This document shows, one piece after another, positions 1 through 7,598 of a DNA stretch of 64,000 nucleotides. Position 1 is the stretch's first letter. Every line of letters starts with the position of its first letter. The stretch is from positions 2,188,001 through 2,252,000 of the forward strand of contig NZ_CP051216.1 of NCBI RefSeq assembly GCF_012516435.1, in the 5' to 3' direction. A model generated the notes under the pieces. That model did no database searches, was not told where the DNA came from, and worked only from the letters and a program-made list of their open reading frames with translations. Made by a program: the position numbers and the translations under genes. This DNA is from Pseudodesulfovibrio sp. zrk46. GTDB lineage: Bacteria > Desulfobacterota > Desulfovibrionia > Desulfovibrionales > Desulfovibrionaceae.

Positions 1-445
1 GCAGTTGATACCAGTCCATGTAGAAATAGCGATACTGGGGGCTGCCCAACATGTTGAAACCAATGCGGCCGCCGGAGCGATAGTGATACGGGGCGAAATA
101 GAGCTTGGTCTTATCGAGGAAATACGGCTCAAAGGCGATGGCCATGGCGTAGATTTCCGGGTTGTTGGCCAGCACTCGACGGTTGAGGTCGAGGATCTCT
201 TCTTGGGTGAGGGTTGCGTCCTCAAGCGAGAAGGCGATGTTCTTGGCGATCTTTTGTACACCGGAAAGAACTGCGTCGATCTGGCTGGTGGTCTCGTGGG
301 CGACGCTTTGTGAGTGTGCCTGAGCCTGTCGCAGGATGATGCCGCGAGAGTACCAGTAGTTGTATGCCAGGATGGCGCACAGAATGACGAGGGCGCAACC
401 GAGGATTGCGAGGATAAGTTTAACTGCGAGACCGTGGCGTTTCAT
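1..445 (-). CDS. Membrane sensor protein, N-terminal part (runs off the window)
   Basis: Only the first 148 codons are inside the window; the frame is open to base 1. The start ATG overlaps the stop of the upstream binding-protein gene in an ATGA arrangement, so the two are translationally coupled. Residues 8-30 form a membrane anchor. After it comes an extracytoplasmic segment with features of a cache-type sensor (alternating helices, then an aromatic-rich stretch with FAPYHYR and YFYMDWY). In this family the cytoplasmic part is often a SpoIIE-type phosphatase, histidine kinase or cyclase, but it lies outside the window, so the output domain is unknown. The context suggests that it senses a ligand, perhaps presented by the neighbouring binding protein. 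Confidence 0.75.
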   Translation of the reverse strand, partial: MKRHGLAVKLILAILGCALVILCAILAYNYWYSRGIILRQAQAHSQSVAHETTSQIDAVLSGVQKIAKNIAFSLEDATLTQEEILDLNRRVLANNPEIYAMAIAFEPYFLDKTKLYFAPYHYRSGGRIGFNMLGSPQYRYFYMDWYQL

Positions 446-1407
446 CGGACCGGCCCCCTGTAGAATTCGGGAAATAGTGGGGCCTTATCTATGAAGTCCA
501 TCTCGATAAGCGTGTCCTTAACCCGTTCGTATTCAGCCTGCTTCAGGATTCCCATGGACTTGGTGTCGTCGCCGTAGATGATGTTTTCCATGCGGGCCAG
601 CATCCAACGCTGGTGGGCCCTGTTGGCCGGGACCCGCGCCTCTGTCATGCGGCGCATTACGCTTTCGATGGCTTCATCCGGATGATTGAACGCGTACATC
701 CAGCCGCGGGCTGTGGCTTCGACCAGAGCCTTGACCACTTCGGGCTTGCTGTCGGCTGTCGATTCCAGGCAGTAGATACCGTCTTCAGGGAAATCGAGAT
801 CAAAGTCCCGGTAAAAGAATGGGCGCAGTTCATCCTCTTCCAAACCGTAGTTCAGGAGGGTGTGGTATTCATTGTACCACATGGCGGATGCTGCCTGAAC
901 GCCACCACGCATGAAAAGGTCCAGCGAGTCGGACTGTGGGATGATATTGACGTTGATGCCCTTTCTTTTGAACAGAGCACGTCCCTGCACCTGAAATTCA
1001 TTGGCCCAGAGGCCTATCTTTTTGCCGCCGAGATCGTCGAGAGAGTTGATATTGGAGCTTTTGAGCGTGACGAGCATGAGGGCCGAGTGCTGAACGAACT
1101 GACCGACGTTGACGATGGGCAGGGAGGCACGTTTCATGAGGCCCGTGGAGAGGAACATGGTGGCGAAATCCGCCTTGCCGCTTTCCAGATATTCGCTGGC
1201 AAGGATGTCGGGACCGCCATGGTAGATTTCTACTTCCAGCCCTGCTTCCTTGTAGAGCCCCTTGTCCTCGGCCATGTAGAATCCGGCGAATTGCGCCTGT
1301 GGCAACCACTGCAGGACAATGGAAGTCTGTTCCTGGGCGCGGACATTGGCGGCGACCAGCAGAATGACCAGTATAAGGAGAGGGATGATTCGTTTGCTGT
1401 GTTGCAT
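442..1407 (-). CDS. NMT1/THI5-like periplasmic substrate-binding protein
   Basis: Protein of 321 residues. It opens with a signal peptide (MQHSKRII then a hydrophobic core to about residue 25) and continues as a type 2 periplasmic binding protein of the NMT1/THI5/SsuA class: VLQWLPQAQFAGFYMAEDKG, KGLYKEAGLEVEI and GKADFATMF are the typical early motifs. I chose the ATG at 1407 rather than the upstream one at 1488. It lies 8 nt beyond the stop of the rhodanese gene, has an AGAGG-type ribosome site, and starts exactly at the signal peptide. Proteins of this class bind pyrimidine, sulfonate or nitrile-type ligands for ABC import. No permease or ATPase is adjacent, so a signalling role with the downstream sensor is possible (inference). 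Confidence 0.85.
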   Translation of the reverse strand: MQHSKRIIPLLILVILLVAANVRAQEQTSIVLQWLPQAQFAGFYMAEDKGLYKEAGLEVEIYHGGPDILASEYLESGKADFATMFLSTGLMKRASLPIVNVGQFVQHSALMLVTLKSSNINSLDDLGGKKIGLWANEFQVQGRALFKRKGINVNIIPQSDSLDLFMRGGVQAASAMWYNEYHTLLNYGLEEDELRPFFYRDFDLDFPEDGIYCLESTADSKPEVVKALVEATARGWMYAFNHPDEAIESVMRRMTEARVPANRAHQRWMLARMENIIYGDDTKSMGILKQAEYERVKDTLIEMDFIDKAPLFPEFYRGPVR

Positions 1408-1415
1408 GATGCCCT

Positions 1416-2567
1416 CTATTTCCCGACCGCTTCGCTGAATTCTTTCACGGTATCTTTCCATGCCTTGGTGTTCGTTGTCCCTTTCCATGCCAGTCGGGGG
1501 TCCATCTGAACTATCAGCGTATCCTGTATGACCTGATGCATTGCGTAGCCCAGTTTGGAGAGCTTGCGGATGGAGCCGAGAATCAGCGGCTTGCTGATGC
1601 CTGCCGCATCGATTTTCTTGAGGCTCACCACGATGTAGTTGTTGAACTTGACGTTGGCCAGCAGGAAACTGAGAGCCTTTCGATCGCTGTTGTTCAGTCG
1701 CTCGTCATTGGTGATGGTCAGCAGCATTCCCTGATTGCTGGAGATGGAACGGTTGGTCTCTATGGTGGGTTTGAGCTTGTCTTCCTGATCGGCGATGGAC
1801 AGGATGCCTCCATCCAGAAACGCGTAGTCAAAGTAGCCGTAGCTCTCGAGGAAATATTGGAGCCAGCGAACCTGCTTGCCCACAGCGTCAAAGAACAGCA
1901 GCTTCTTTTCGGTCCAGATGCGGGAAACGACCAGCTCCATCAGGGAATCCAAGGGTATGTTTCGGATATGCGGGAGCTTCGGAACATCCTCGCGCTGGAA
2001 CGGGTCGCGGATATCTATGACTATGGAATTCCCTGCTTCTGCTTCTTTGGCAAAGGTCGTGTAATCATGGAGCCGCTCGTTGAACTGGCGGTCCGAAATG
2101 ATTCGGTTGGGCCGGGCCGGAGTCTCGCCCATGAGCGTCGCTTTGTCGGGAGCGGCGAGAATCCAGTCGAAGATGCCGCCGTCGTATACATAAACATCGG
2201 TGAAGCCCAGAGAGATGGCGAGCTGTGCTGCCTGATAGCTTTTGGCGCAGGTGTGCCCATTGCAGTAGAAAATGAGCGGGGTGGGGTCGTCCTTGGGACG
2301 GAGGCGCTCCAGTTTCTCTGGAAAGGCCGGATCATTGAGCGGGAGCAGGAAGGCCCTGTTGATACGGGCCACGTCGTACTCAAACCGGGACCGGATATCC
2401 ACCACGCGAGTGGAGAAGTAGTCGTCCAGCAGTTGCTCCGTGGTGATGTACGGTACCTCCGGGTAAAAGGCGCGCAAGGGGTAGGAGTCCCCTTCGCTTG
2501 CCATTGCCGGAAGAGCCATCAGTATAGCCGCAAGGGCTATACACAACATGCTGCGGACGTGAACCAT
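1416..2567 (-). CDS. Exported protein with two rhodanese domains
   Basis: Protein of 383 residues with a signal peptide ending near residue 23 (ALPAMAS). The first rhodanese domain (about 40-150) has VVDIRSRFEYDVARI and an active-site loop beginning at C102 (CNGHTCAKS), so it could carry a persulfide. The second domain (about 165-270) has VIDIRDPFQRED, but the loop reads FFDAVGKQVRW with no cysteine, so it is probably inactive. The last 110 residues match nothing I recognise. The gene starts 2 nt after the hydrolase stop and ends 8 nt before the binding-protein start, so it is in the same operon. Sulfur transfer or sulfur sensing in the periplasm is plausible; the substrate is unknown. Confidence 0.85.
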   Translation of the reverse strand: MVHVRSMLCIALAAILMALPAMASEGDSYPLRAFYPEVPYITTEQLLDDYFSTRVVDIRSRFEYDVARINRAFLLPLNDPAFPEKLERLRPKDDPTPLIFYCNGHTCAKSYQAAQLAISLGFTDVYVYDGGIFDWILAAPDKATLMGETPARPNRIISDRQFNERLHDYTTFAKEAEAGNSIVIDIRDPFQREDVPKLPHIRNIPLDSLMELVVSRIWTEKKLLFFDAVGKQVRWLQYFLESYGYFDYAFLDGGILSIADQEDKLKPTIETNRSISSNQGMLLTITNDERLNNSDRKALSFLLANVKFNNYIVVSLKKIDAAGISKPLILGSIRKLSKLGYAMHQVIQDTLIVQMDPRLAWKGTTNTKAWKDTVKEFSEAVGK

Positions 2568-2569
2568 GG

Positions 2570-3082
2570 CTATTCCTGTCCTGTGAATTTTTCGAGGAAG
2601 TGACTGAACAGCGTGCCGATGGTTGGGATGCTCTCCGACAACCGGTGTCCATCAGGCAGGATGTGCAGGTCGGCACGGTGCTGCTTGGAAAAACGGATGG
2701 AGCCGTCCACATCAACCACGTCGTCCTGCCAGCCGTGAACCACGGAAATGGTCTCAGGCAGGTTGGAGAAGACATGGATGGCGTAGCCGGGCAAATAAAA
2801 GGCCGGCGCCAGCAGGAACAGGCCTGCGACATCAAGCTGTTTGGCGGCAGCGGCGGCAACGTAACCGCCCATGCTGGAGCCAGTGAGAATGACCGGCCCG
2901 GGAGCGTCTTGCAGTGATTCAACGAGGAATTCCACACGGTCATCCGGGTTTTCCATGGACTGGAAATCAGGGGCGTCGAGGGTGAGGCCAGCGTTGGCAG
3001 CTATTTCGGAAAGTGCCTTGCTCTTGTCTCCCCAGGGCTGGCTGAGGGATCCGTGGCACCAGATCAGGGTCGCTTGGGTCAT
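2570..3082 (-). CDS. Small alpha/beta hydrolase (YqiA/UPF0227-like esterase)
   Basis: Protein of 170 residues, short for the fold, similar in size to YqiA-type esterases. The nucleophile elbow is G68-S-S70-M-G-G. The acid is in the QDDVVDVD stretch (D120/D121) and the histidine in DGHRLSE (H146), so the triad is complete. LIWCHGSLSQPWG gives the oxyanion strand. An ATG at 3088 is also in frame, but the GGAG sits 1 nt from it and 7 nt from the ATG at 3082, so I prefer 3082. It lies 38 nt after the hybrid kinase and 2 nt before the rhodanese gene. It has no signal peptide, so it is cytoplasmic. Substrate unknown. Confidence 0.82.
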   Translation of the reverse strand: MTQATLIWCHGSLSQPWGDKSKALSEIAANAGLTLDAPDFQSMENPDDRVEFLVESLQDAPGPVILTGSSMGGYVAAAAAKQLDVAGLFLLAPAFYLPGYAIHVFSNLPETISVVHGWQDDVVDVDGSIRFSKQHRADLHILPDGHRLSESIPTIGTLFSHFLEKFTGQE

Positions 3083-3120
3083 ACTCATGCTCCGGTTTGT
3101 GGGTGTTTGATGGGATCGTA

Positions 3121-5424
3121 TTACACAGAGTCTAATCGTTCAATGTATTCGGAAAGAACCTTCAATATTTGCTGGACATGTTCCGGGTCATTGCCGTTGT
3201 CCACCGCATTCTTGAGCGCGTCTCCGTAGCCGGAGACAGTCTCGAGATTTAACATCTCCCCCTGTTGGCTCAAGGTGTTTGCCTTTTCCAGCAGGGTAGG
3301 GATGTCCTTTTGATCAACGGCTGCAAATGCCGCCAATATCGTTTGCCGCAAATCCTCGGGGGCCAAGGATGCTGTGGGAGCCTCCTGTTCTGGTGTTGAG
3401 CCCTGAACAGGGTCTGCCGTTTGTTCGGAGGTGTTGTCAGGCTGCGTAATGGCACGAAGGCGGTCGAAGAGGGTGCTCTTCTTCACAGGCTTGGCTACGT
3501 GGTCGTTAGCTCCTGCCGCAAGGCACTTTTCCGTGTCTTCGGGGTGGGCGAATGCGGTCATGGCGATGATGGGCGTCGGGGGCAAGTTCTGGGCCGCCTC
3601 CCACTTACGGATGGCGCGGGTGGCCTGATAGCCGTCCATTTCCGGCATTTGAATGTCCATGAGCACAACGTCGTACTGGTTCTCGTGGAACAGCTCCAAA
3701 CCCGCTTCACCGTTTTCTGCCACCGTCAGGGTGCAGGGTGAATTCTGCAGGTAGGTCTGGATGACAAAGGCGTTGTACTTGGAATCCTCCATCATGAGGA
3801 TGTTCAGCGTCGGCAGTTCGGGGGCCCTGGTGACGGCGACGGTTTTACTCACAGAGGGAGCACTTATGGAGAGGGGAGTGAAACAGGCCGTGAACAGGAA
3901 GGTGCTCCCATTGCCCACGGAGCTTTCGGCCCATATGCGGCCACCCATCATTTGCACCAACTGTTTGCTGATGGCCAGGCCGAGGCCCGTGCCGCCAAAC
4001 TTGCGGGTGGTGGAGCTGTCTGCCTGGGTGAATGACTCAAAGATGGAAGAGAGCTTGTCCGGAGGGATGCCCGGGCCTGTGTCCATGACAGAGAACTGGA
4101 TCAGCACGTCGCGACCGGTGGTGTTGGGAGTCTTCTCCACCAACAAGTGAATGGTGCCGCTGTCAGTAAACTTCAGGGCGTTGCCGAGCAGGTTGAGCAG
4201 AATCTGGCGCAATCGGGTGGGATCGCCTTCAAGTCGGTCCGGCACATCCGGGGTGATGAAGCAGGAGAATTCCAGTCCCTTCTGCTGGGCCTTGGGTTCC
4301 ACCACGTTGCATGCCTTATCCACGGTCTCGGACAGGCTGAAGCTAGTGCTCTCCAAAGTCAGGTGGCCTGCTTCGATCTTGGACAGGTCGAGGATGTCGT
4401 CCAGAATCTCCAGCAGACTCTCGCCAGCGGTGCGGAAGACCTGAACATACTTGGCCTGGTCCTTGGTCAGTTCTGTCTCCCACAGGATGTCGGCCATGCC
4501 GAGGATGGCGTTCATTGGCGTACGGATTTCGTGACTCATGCTGGCCAGAAAACGGCTCTTGGCAAGGTTGGCGACTTCGGCGGACTTTTGCGCCGTGCGA
4601 ACCTCTTCCAAGGCTTGGTTCAGGGAAATGTTTTTTTGCTTGAGCTCGTCAGTGCGTGTCTTGACCGTGTTTTCCAGCGCGTTCTTGTGATCCGCCAGCC
4701 GGGTGTTGGCCTCGCGCAGGTCCTGAATGAGATGGCGAACGGATTCGCGCATGTCGTCGATGGCGCGGGCAAGGGTCCCCAGCTCACCGGGGAGATTGGT
4801 GTTGATGGGAGCTTCAAGTTCTCCGTCGGCAATGGAGATGGCTGATTCTTCCAACTGCTTGAGTGGTCCGAAGATGCGCTTGCGGGAAAAGAACAGGGTG
4901 GTCTGCGAAATGGCAAGGATCAACGCCATTCCGAGAGCGAGAGTGCCCAAGGCGTTGACCAGCAGGTCGTGTCGGTAAGTGGCGGTATTGGACGCAATAT
5001 TGAAGGTGCCGATCCATTCGCCGTACTTGCGGATCTCCACTGTGCGGGTGCGGAAGTCGCTGTCTTTTTCAAAGGACTGGAACGAGCGGCCTGCGAACCG
5101 GGGTTTGGCCTTGGAGGCCATGGTTTCCCGGCCGGTGACAACCTGTGCGAAGACCACGGATTCGTCTCGAAGTACGGCATCAATGAAGTCGCGAGCCGAG
5201 GCGTGGTCCACCTGCCATACTGCCGAGGCCAGGCTGGTCTCGCCCAGCAGGGCGATGCCGTCGAGACGATGCTCTACCTGCCTGTTGAGGCGGTAGGCAT
5301 TGAATATGATAATGGCGGCGGAAAACAGGAGTACGACGACGGTGGTTGTGGCCGTCTGTACGAGTGCTGCTTTCCTGCCCAGAACGTCTGAGGCTCTTCG
5401 TCTGGGCTTCTGATCCTTGTTCAT
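3121..5424 (-). CDS. Hybrid sensor histidine kinase with receiver and degenerate HPt-like tail
   Basis: Protein of 767 residues. Order: TM1 (about 25-45), a short periplasmic sensor, TM2 (about 160-180), HAMP (to about 235), a coiled coil with a second helix, HisKA with H298 in SHEIRTPMN, an HATPase domain with LLNLLGNALKFTD, DTGPGIP and GGTGLGLAIS, and a receiver with phospho-acceptor D590 (LMDIQMPEMDG). The receiver's acidic pocket reads MMED, so one of the usual two acidic residues is kept next to a Met. The last 75 residues are helical and resemble an HPt domain in which the phosphohistidine is replaced (EKANTLSQQ). First gene of the probable operon running to base 1; the ligand is unknown. 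Confidence 0.92.
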   Translation of the reverse strand: MNKDQKPRRRASDVLGRKAALVQTATTTVVVLLFSAAIIIFNAYRLNRQVEHRLDGIALLGETSLASAVWQVDHASARDFIDAVLRDESVVFAQVVTGRETMASKAKPRFAGRSFQSFEKDSDFRTRTVEIRKYGEWIGTFNIASNTATYRHDLLVNALGTLALGMALILAISQTTLFFSRKRIFGPLKQLEESAISIADGELEAPINTNLPGELGTLARAIDDMRESVRHLIQDLREANTRLADHKNALENTVKTRTDELKQKNISLNQALEEVRTAQKSAEVANLAKSRFLASMSHEIRTPMNAILGMADILWETELTKDQAKYVQVFRTAGESLLEILDDILDLSKIEAGHLTLESTSFSLSETVDKACNVVEPKAQQKGLEFSCFITPDVPDRLEGDPTRLRQILLNLLGNALKFTDSGTIHLLVEKTPNTTGRDVLIQFSVMDTGPGIPPDKLSSIFESFTQADSSTTRKFGGTGLGLAISKQLVQMMGGRIWAESSVGNGSTFLFTACFTPLSISAPSVSKTVAVTRAPELPTLNILMMEDSKYNAFVIQTYLQNSPCTLTVAENGEAGLELFHENQYDVVLMDIQMPEMDGYQATRAIRKWEAAQNLPPTPIIAMTAFAHPEDTEKCLAAGANDHVAKPVKKSTLFDRLRAITQPDNTSEQTADPVQGSTPEQEAPTASLAPEDLRQTILAAFAAVDQKDIPTLLEKANTLSQQGEMLNLETVSGYGDALKNAVDNGNDPEHVQQILKVLSEYIERLDSV

Positions 5425-5600
5425 TGTCTACTGCCGTGGTTTGAAAGAGAAACGAATCACCTATTTCATATTGGTTTCGTTGATATTGTGCAAGCTCAGG
5501 GGCAAAAAATCCTGCTGATGTTTCGGGCTTGCAGGTCAAAAACGAACGAAAGAGTGTCTGGTGGGTGTTTCAATTCCTCTTATGCCCATCGGCAGACAAC

Positions 5601-5631
5601 AAAAAAGGTCGGAACAAATCCGACCTTTTTT
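5601..5631. terminator. Bidirectional intrinsic terminator
   Basis: A perfect stem AAAAAAGGTCGGA / TCCGACCTTTTTT closes a 5-nt loop and carries A and T tracts on its two sides. It ends the CII-like gene on the minus strand. Confidence 0.85.
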
Positions 5632-5664
5632 GGGAGGAGGTGTATAAGGGTAAGGTTTTTTTGT

Positions 5665-5913
5665 TTAGGCGTGGCCTCTGTCCAGGGAGTAACCCATTTC
5701 AGTGGCCATAAATTGGAGGGGGCGGACGTCAGAAGTTACCTTCATGATTTCCAGCAGGGTTTCGGCACCCAGCTTGGCGCTGGCGTCGAAGGGATTGATT
5801 TCGCGCATCAGGGTAGAGTATGGCTTGTTGATCTTCTCAGCTACGATCTTGGCCTGAATGCCGCTATCGAGGATGCAGTCCTGAACCACCTTGGTCACGT
5901 TCTTCTCAAACAT
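5665..5913 (-). CDS. Phage CII-like (CP76 family) transcriptional regulator
   Basis: Protein of 82 residues, all helical by appearance. It has the CP76/CII pattern: KVVQDCILDSGIQAKIVAEKI, then KPYSTLMREINP, a loop, and LLEIMKVTSDVRPLQFMATEMG. Families of this type bind DNA as oligomers and are found both in prophages and as chromosomal regulators. I chose the ATG at 5913 because a GGAGGG lies 7 nt upstream; an in-frame ATG at 5982 would add 23 residues unlike the family. No phage genes surround it. The array of TGCGACA elements 170-260 bp upstream is the obvious candidate for its own control region, although nothing here proves that this protein is the binder. Confidence 0.75.
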   Translation of the reverse strand: MFEKNVTKVVQDCILDSGIQAKIVAEKINKPYSTLMREINPFDASAKLGAETLLEIMKVTSDVRPLQFMATEMGYSLDRGHA

Positions 5914-6009
5914 ATCGCCCTCCACATGGGTTGGTTTCACAGTCTCATGCAGGCTCCCCTGCTGTTTCGCTCTATATAGCAACGGGCGTGCCAGTGTGGT
6001 GTTATTTTG

Positions 6010-6015
6010 ATTATA
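6010..6015 (-). promoter_or_regulatory. Possible -10 element for the CII-like gene
   Basis: A perfect TATAAT on the minus strand in an AT-rich stretch, about 95 bp before the gene start. No convincing -35 box at the standard spacing, so the call is tentative. Confidence 0.3.
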
Positions 6016-6082
6016 TTCTGAAAAGACTAATGGTTATAAAAAGTCTAAATTTTATTAGGGTGATTGCATCTGCATATTAGAT

Positions 6083-6171
6083 GTGTCGCGCGACACGTTG
6101 CATGCGACATGTTTGCGACATAATGCGACGCATTGAGTCATTTTTGCGACAGTATGTATTGTGGTGCGACA
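6083..6171. promoter_or_regulatory. Helically phased TGCGACA operator array
   Basis: Copies of TGCGACA start at 6103, 6114, 6145 and 6165, with a one-mismatch copy TGCGACG at 6124. A perfect 14-bp palindrome GTGTCGCGCGACAC at 6083-6096 holds another GCGACA. From 6103 onward the spacings are 11, 10, 21 and 20 bp, i.e. one or two helical turns, so all copies face the same side of the DNA. The array lies between the CII-like gene and the small Trp-rich gene, both on the minus strand, upstream of the former. It looks like a cooperative binding region. The cognate protein is unknown; the CII-like regulator is the nearest candidate. Confidence 0.6.
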
Positions 6172-6221
6172 GCGAGAAGAGGAGAAAGGGCGAAGGGGAA
6201 AATTAAGAAAATTAACCACTG

Positions 6222-6253
6222 AAAAAGGGAGCCGCGTGAGCGACTCCCTTTCA
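6222..6253 (-). terminator. Intrinsic terminator after the small Trp-rich gene
   Basis: A stem AAAGGGAGYCGC / GCGRCTCCCTTT with one mismatch and a GTGA loop, followed on the minus strand by a short T run. It ends the transcript that holds the gene at 6351-6473. Confidence 0.6.
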
Positions 6254-6350
6254 AGGGCCCGGCGAAACCGGGATCCGAACCTAGAGGCAAGGCTGTTTAG
6301 GTGGGTTGCGGTCCAATCCTTTTTTGCCGTTGGAGGTGTTCGGTTCGGCC

Positions 6351-6473
6351 TTAGGAGTTCGAGTTACCTGTCCAGTCCTGAGACCAGGACTTCCAGGACT
6401 CGAGGTATTGGTGCCAACACTGGCGGCCAATTATGATGTCCATGATCTTGGTGATATTGATATTGGAAAACAT
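6351..6473 (-). CDS. 40-residue Trp-rich small protein, function unknown
   Basis: A short gene with an excellent ribosome site: AAGGAGAA ends 7-8 nt before the ATG at 6473. The product starts MFSNINITKIMDIIIG and ends with a Trp-rich half holding W20, W27, W30 and W34 and one cysteine (C19). The first half is mildly hydrophobic and amphipathic; there is no clear signal peptide. It lies 85 nt after the TetR gene on the same strand and is followed by its own terminator, so it may be the last cistron of the tetR transcript. I do not recognise the family. The strong SD and the terminator are the evidence that it is real; no protein evidence is available. Confidence 0.55.
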   Translation of the reverse strand: MFSNINITKIMDIIIGRQCWHQYLESWKSWSQDWTGNSNS

Positions 6474-6558
6474 ATTGGTTCTCCTTTTTCTCTTTTGGTT
6501 TAGGTTGATTAAATAAAATCAGTCCCTACGTTTGCTAGGCGTTTTATCAACAGCCGTC

Positions 6559-7137
6559 CTAGCTTTGGCTGTTTGTCAGGCTGCGTTCCACGTGGCAGAT
6601 GGTCTCCTCGTGAAGCCCCTCCGATTGGTAGGGGGTCAACAGCGAGGTACGGACACTACCGACGATGTTACCGTAGATGATCAGTGCGGTCTGCTTGATC
6701 GGCAGTTCGCGGATCGTCCCGTCGGCGATACCCTTGGATACGCATTGTTCCAGCAACTCAATGAAGGTGCGGAACTTCACAGCCACCTTGGCGGCGTCAA
6801 CGCCGGGTTCCATGTGGCTGAACGGGGAGCAGCGGAGCAGGATGGGAAACCTGGTTCGGTACTCCTCGGTGAAGTCAAAGTAGGCGGTCATGTAGCTCTT
6901 GATGTTATCAAGACCGGTCAGTTCATCGTTAAGAGAGGCCTGGAGCCTGGCGATGATACGATCCGCCATGTCAAACCCTGATGCGAGAAACAACTCCTGC
7001 TTACTGCCGAAGTAGTGGGAGACCAGACCAAAGGAGACATCGGCGCGGCTTGCAACGTCTTTGACCGTTGCTCCGGTGAAACCCAGCTCCCCAAAAGCTT
7101 CCTGAGCAGCTGTGAGTATTGCTTCCTTTTTTGTCAT
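6559..7137 (-). CDS. TetR/AcrR family transcriptional repressor
   Basis: Protein of 192 residues, normal length for the family. The N-terminal HTH is clear: AILTAAQEAFGELGFTGATV, KDVASRADVSFGLVSHYFGSKQELF (about residues 5-50). The remaining helices form the variable ligand domain. The start at 7137 has AAGGAAG upstream. Two copies of an operator-like dyad lie 31-87 bp upstream, so autoregulation is likely. No efflux pump or enzyme is next to it apart from the 40-residue gene downstream, so its main target may be elsewhere or may be that small gene. Confidence 0.9.
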   Translation of the reverse strand: MTKKEAILTAAQEAFGELGFTGATVKDVASRADVSFGLVSHYFGSKQELFLASGFDMADRIIARLQASLNDELTGLDNIKSYMTAYFDFTEEYRTRFPILLRCSPFSHMEPGVDAAKVAVKFRTFIELLEQCVSKGIADGTIRELPIKQTALIIYGNIVGSVRTSLLTPYQSEGLHEETICHVERSLTNSQS

Positions 7138-7167
7138 AGTACTTCCTTTTTTCCCTGCGTTCAGGGT

Positions 7168-7223
7168 TAGATTGATCGTGCAATCAATCCGTTGATTCAG
7201 GTATAGATTGATCGTGCAATCAA
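7168..7223. promoter_or_regulatory. Duplicated TetR operator-like dyads
   Basis: An exact 20-bp direct repeat occurs at 7168-7187 and 7204-7223, offset by 36 bp. Each copy holds a dyad TTGAT-N6-ATCAA (ATTGAT/ATCAAT in the first). The position just before tetR and the dyad form fit repressor sites. Binding by the adjacent TetR is inference. Confidence 0.65.
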
Positions 7224-7538
7224 AGTCAAGCGATTTCGGAAAGAACGCGTTATAATTTCCGATTTTAACGCATAATATGTTTAAATCATTAAACTAATAA
7301 ATTTGAGTTTTATCGCGTTCGGGGGTTTAGTTAACTGTATATGGTCTAACTGTCCATAACATTATTGTAGAACGCATTGGGAGTGTTGGTGTCTCGGCAG
7401 CGGTAAATGTAGGGAATCGCGAGGTGGCCGTGTGAGAAATTCAAGTGCGTGTTTGAATGCAGAAAATAGATAACTGCCTAGTTTGTAAACGAATTTGATG
7501 GAACATTGATTAATTCTGCGTGCATCGCCTGAATGCAT
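7224..7538. other. AT-rich intergenic stretch without a recognisable gene
   Basis: About 315 bp between the tetR operators and the glnS terminator. No open frame with a ribosome site, no RNA fold that I recognise, and no repeat was seen. It probably holds only the upstream part of the tetR promoter. Confidence 0.4.
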
Positions 7539-7573
7539 AAAAAAAGGGCGGGAAGCATCTAGCTTCCCGCCCT
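7539..7573 (-). terminator. Intrinsic terminator of glnS
   Basis: A perfect 11-bp stem GGGCGGGAAGC / GCTTCCCGCCC around ATCTA, with seven T on the minus strand. Confidence 0.9.
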
Positions 7574-7598
7574 TGTCGGCTACAATTGTGTAGGGCAG

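Noticed and set aside
6083-6171. Short repeats that might be a CRISPR remnant
   Set aside because: Units are 7 bp with 3-14 bp gaps; there are no spacers, no longer repeats and no cas genes. A binding array fits better.
5665-6473. Prophage remnant around the CII-like gene
   Set aside because: No integrase, structural, repressor or attachment sequence is nearby; CII-like proteins also occur as chromosomal regulators.
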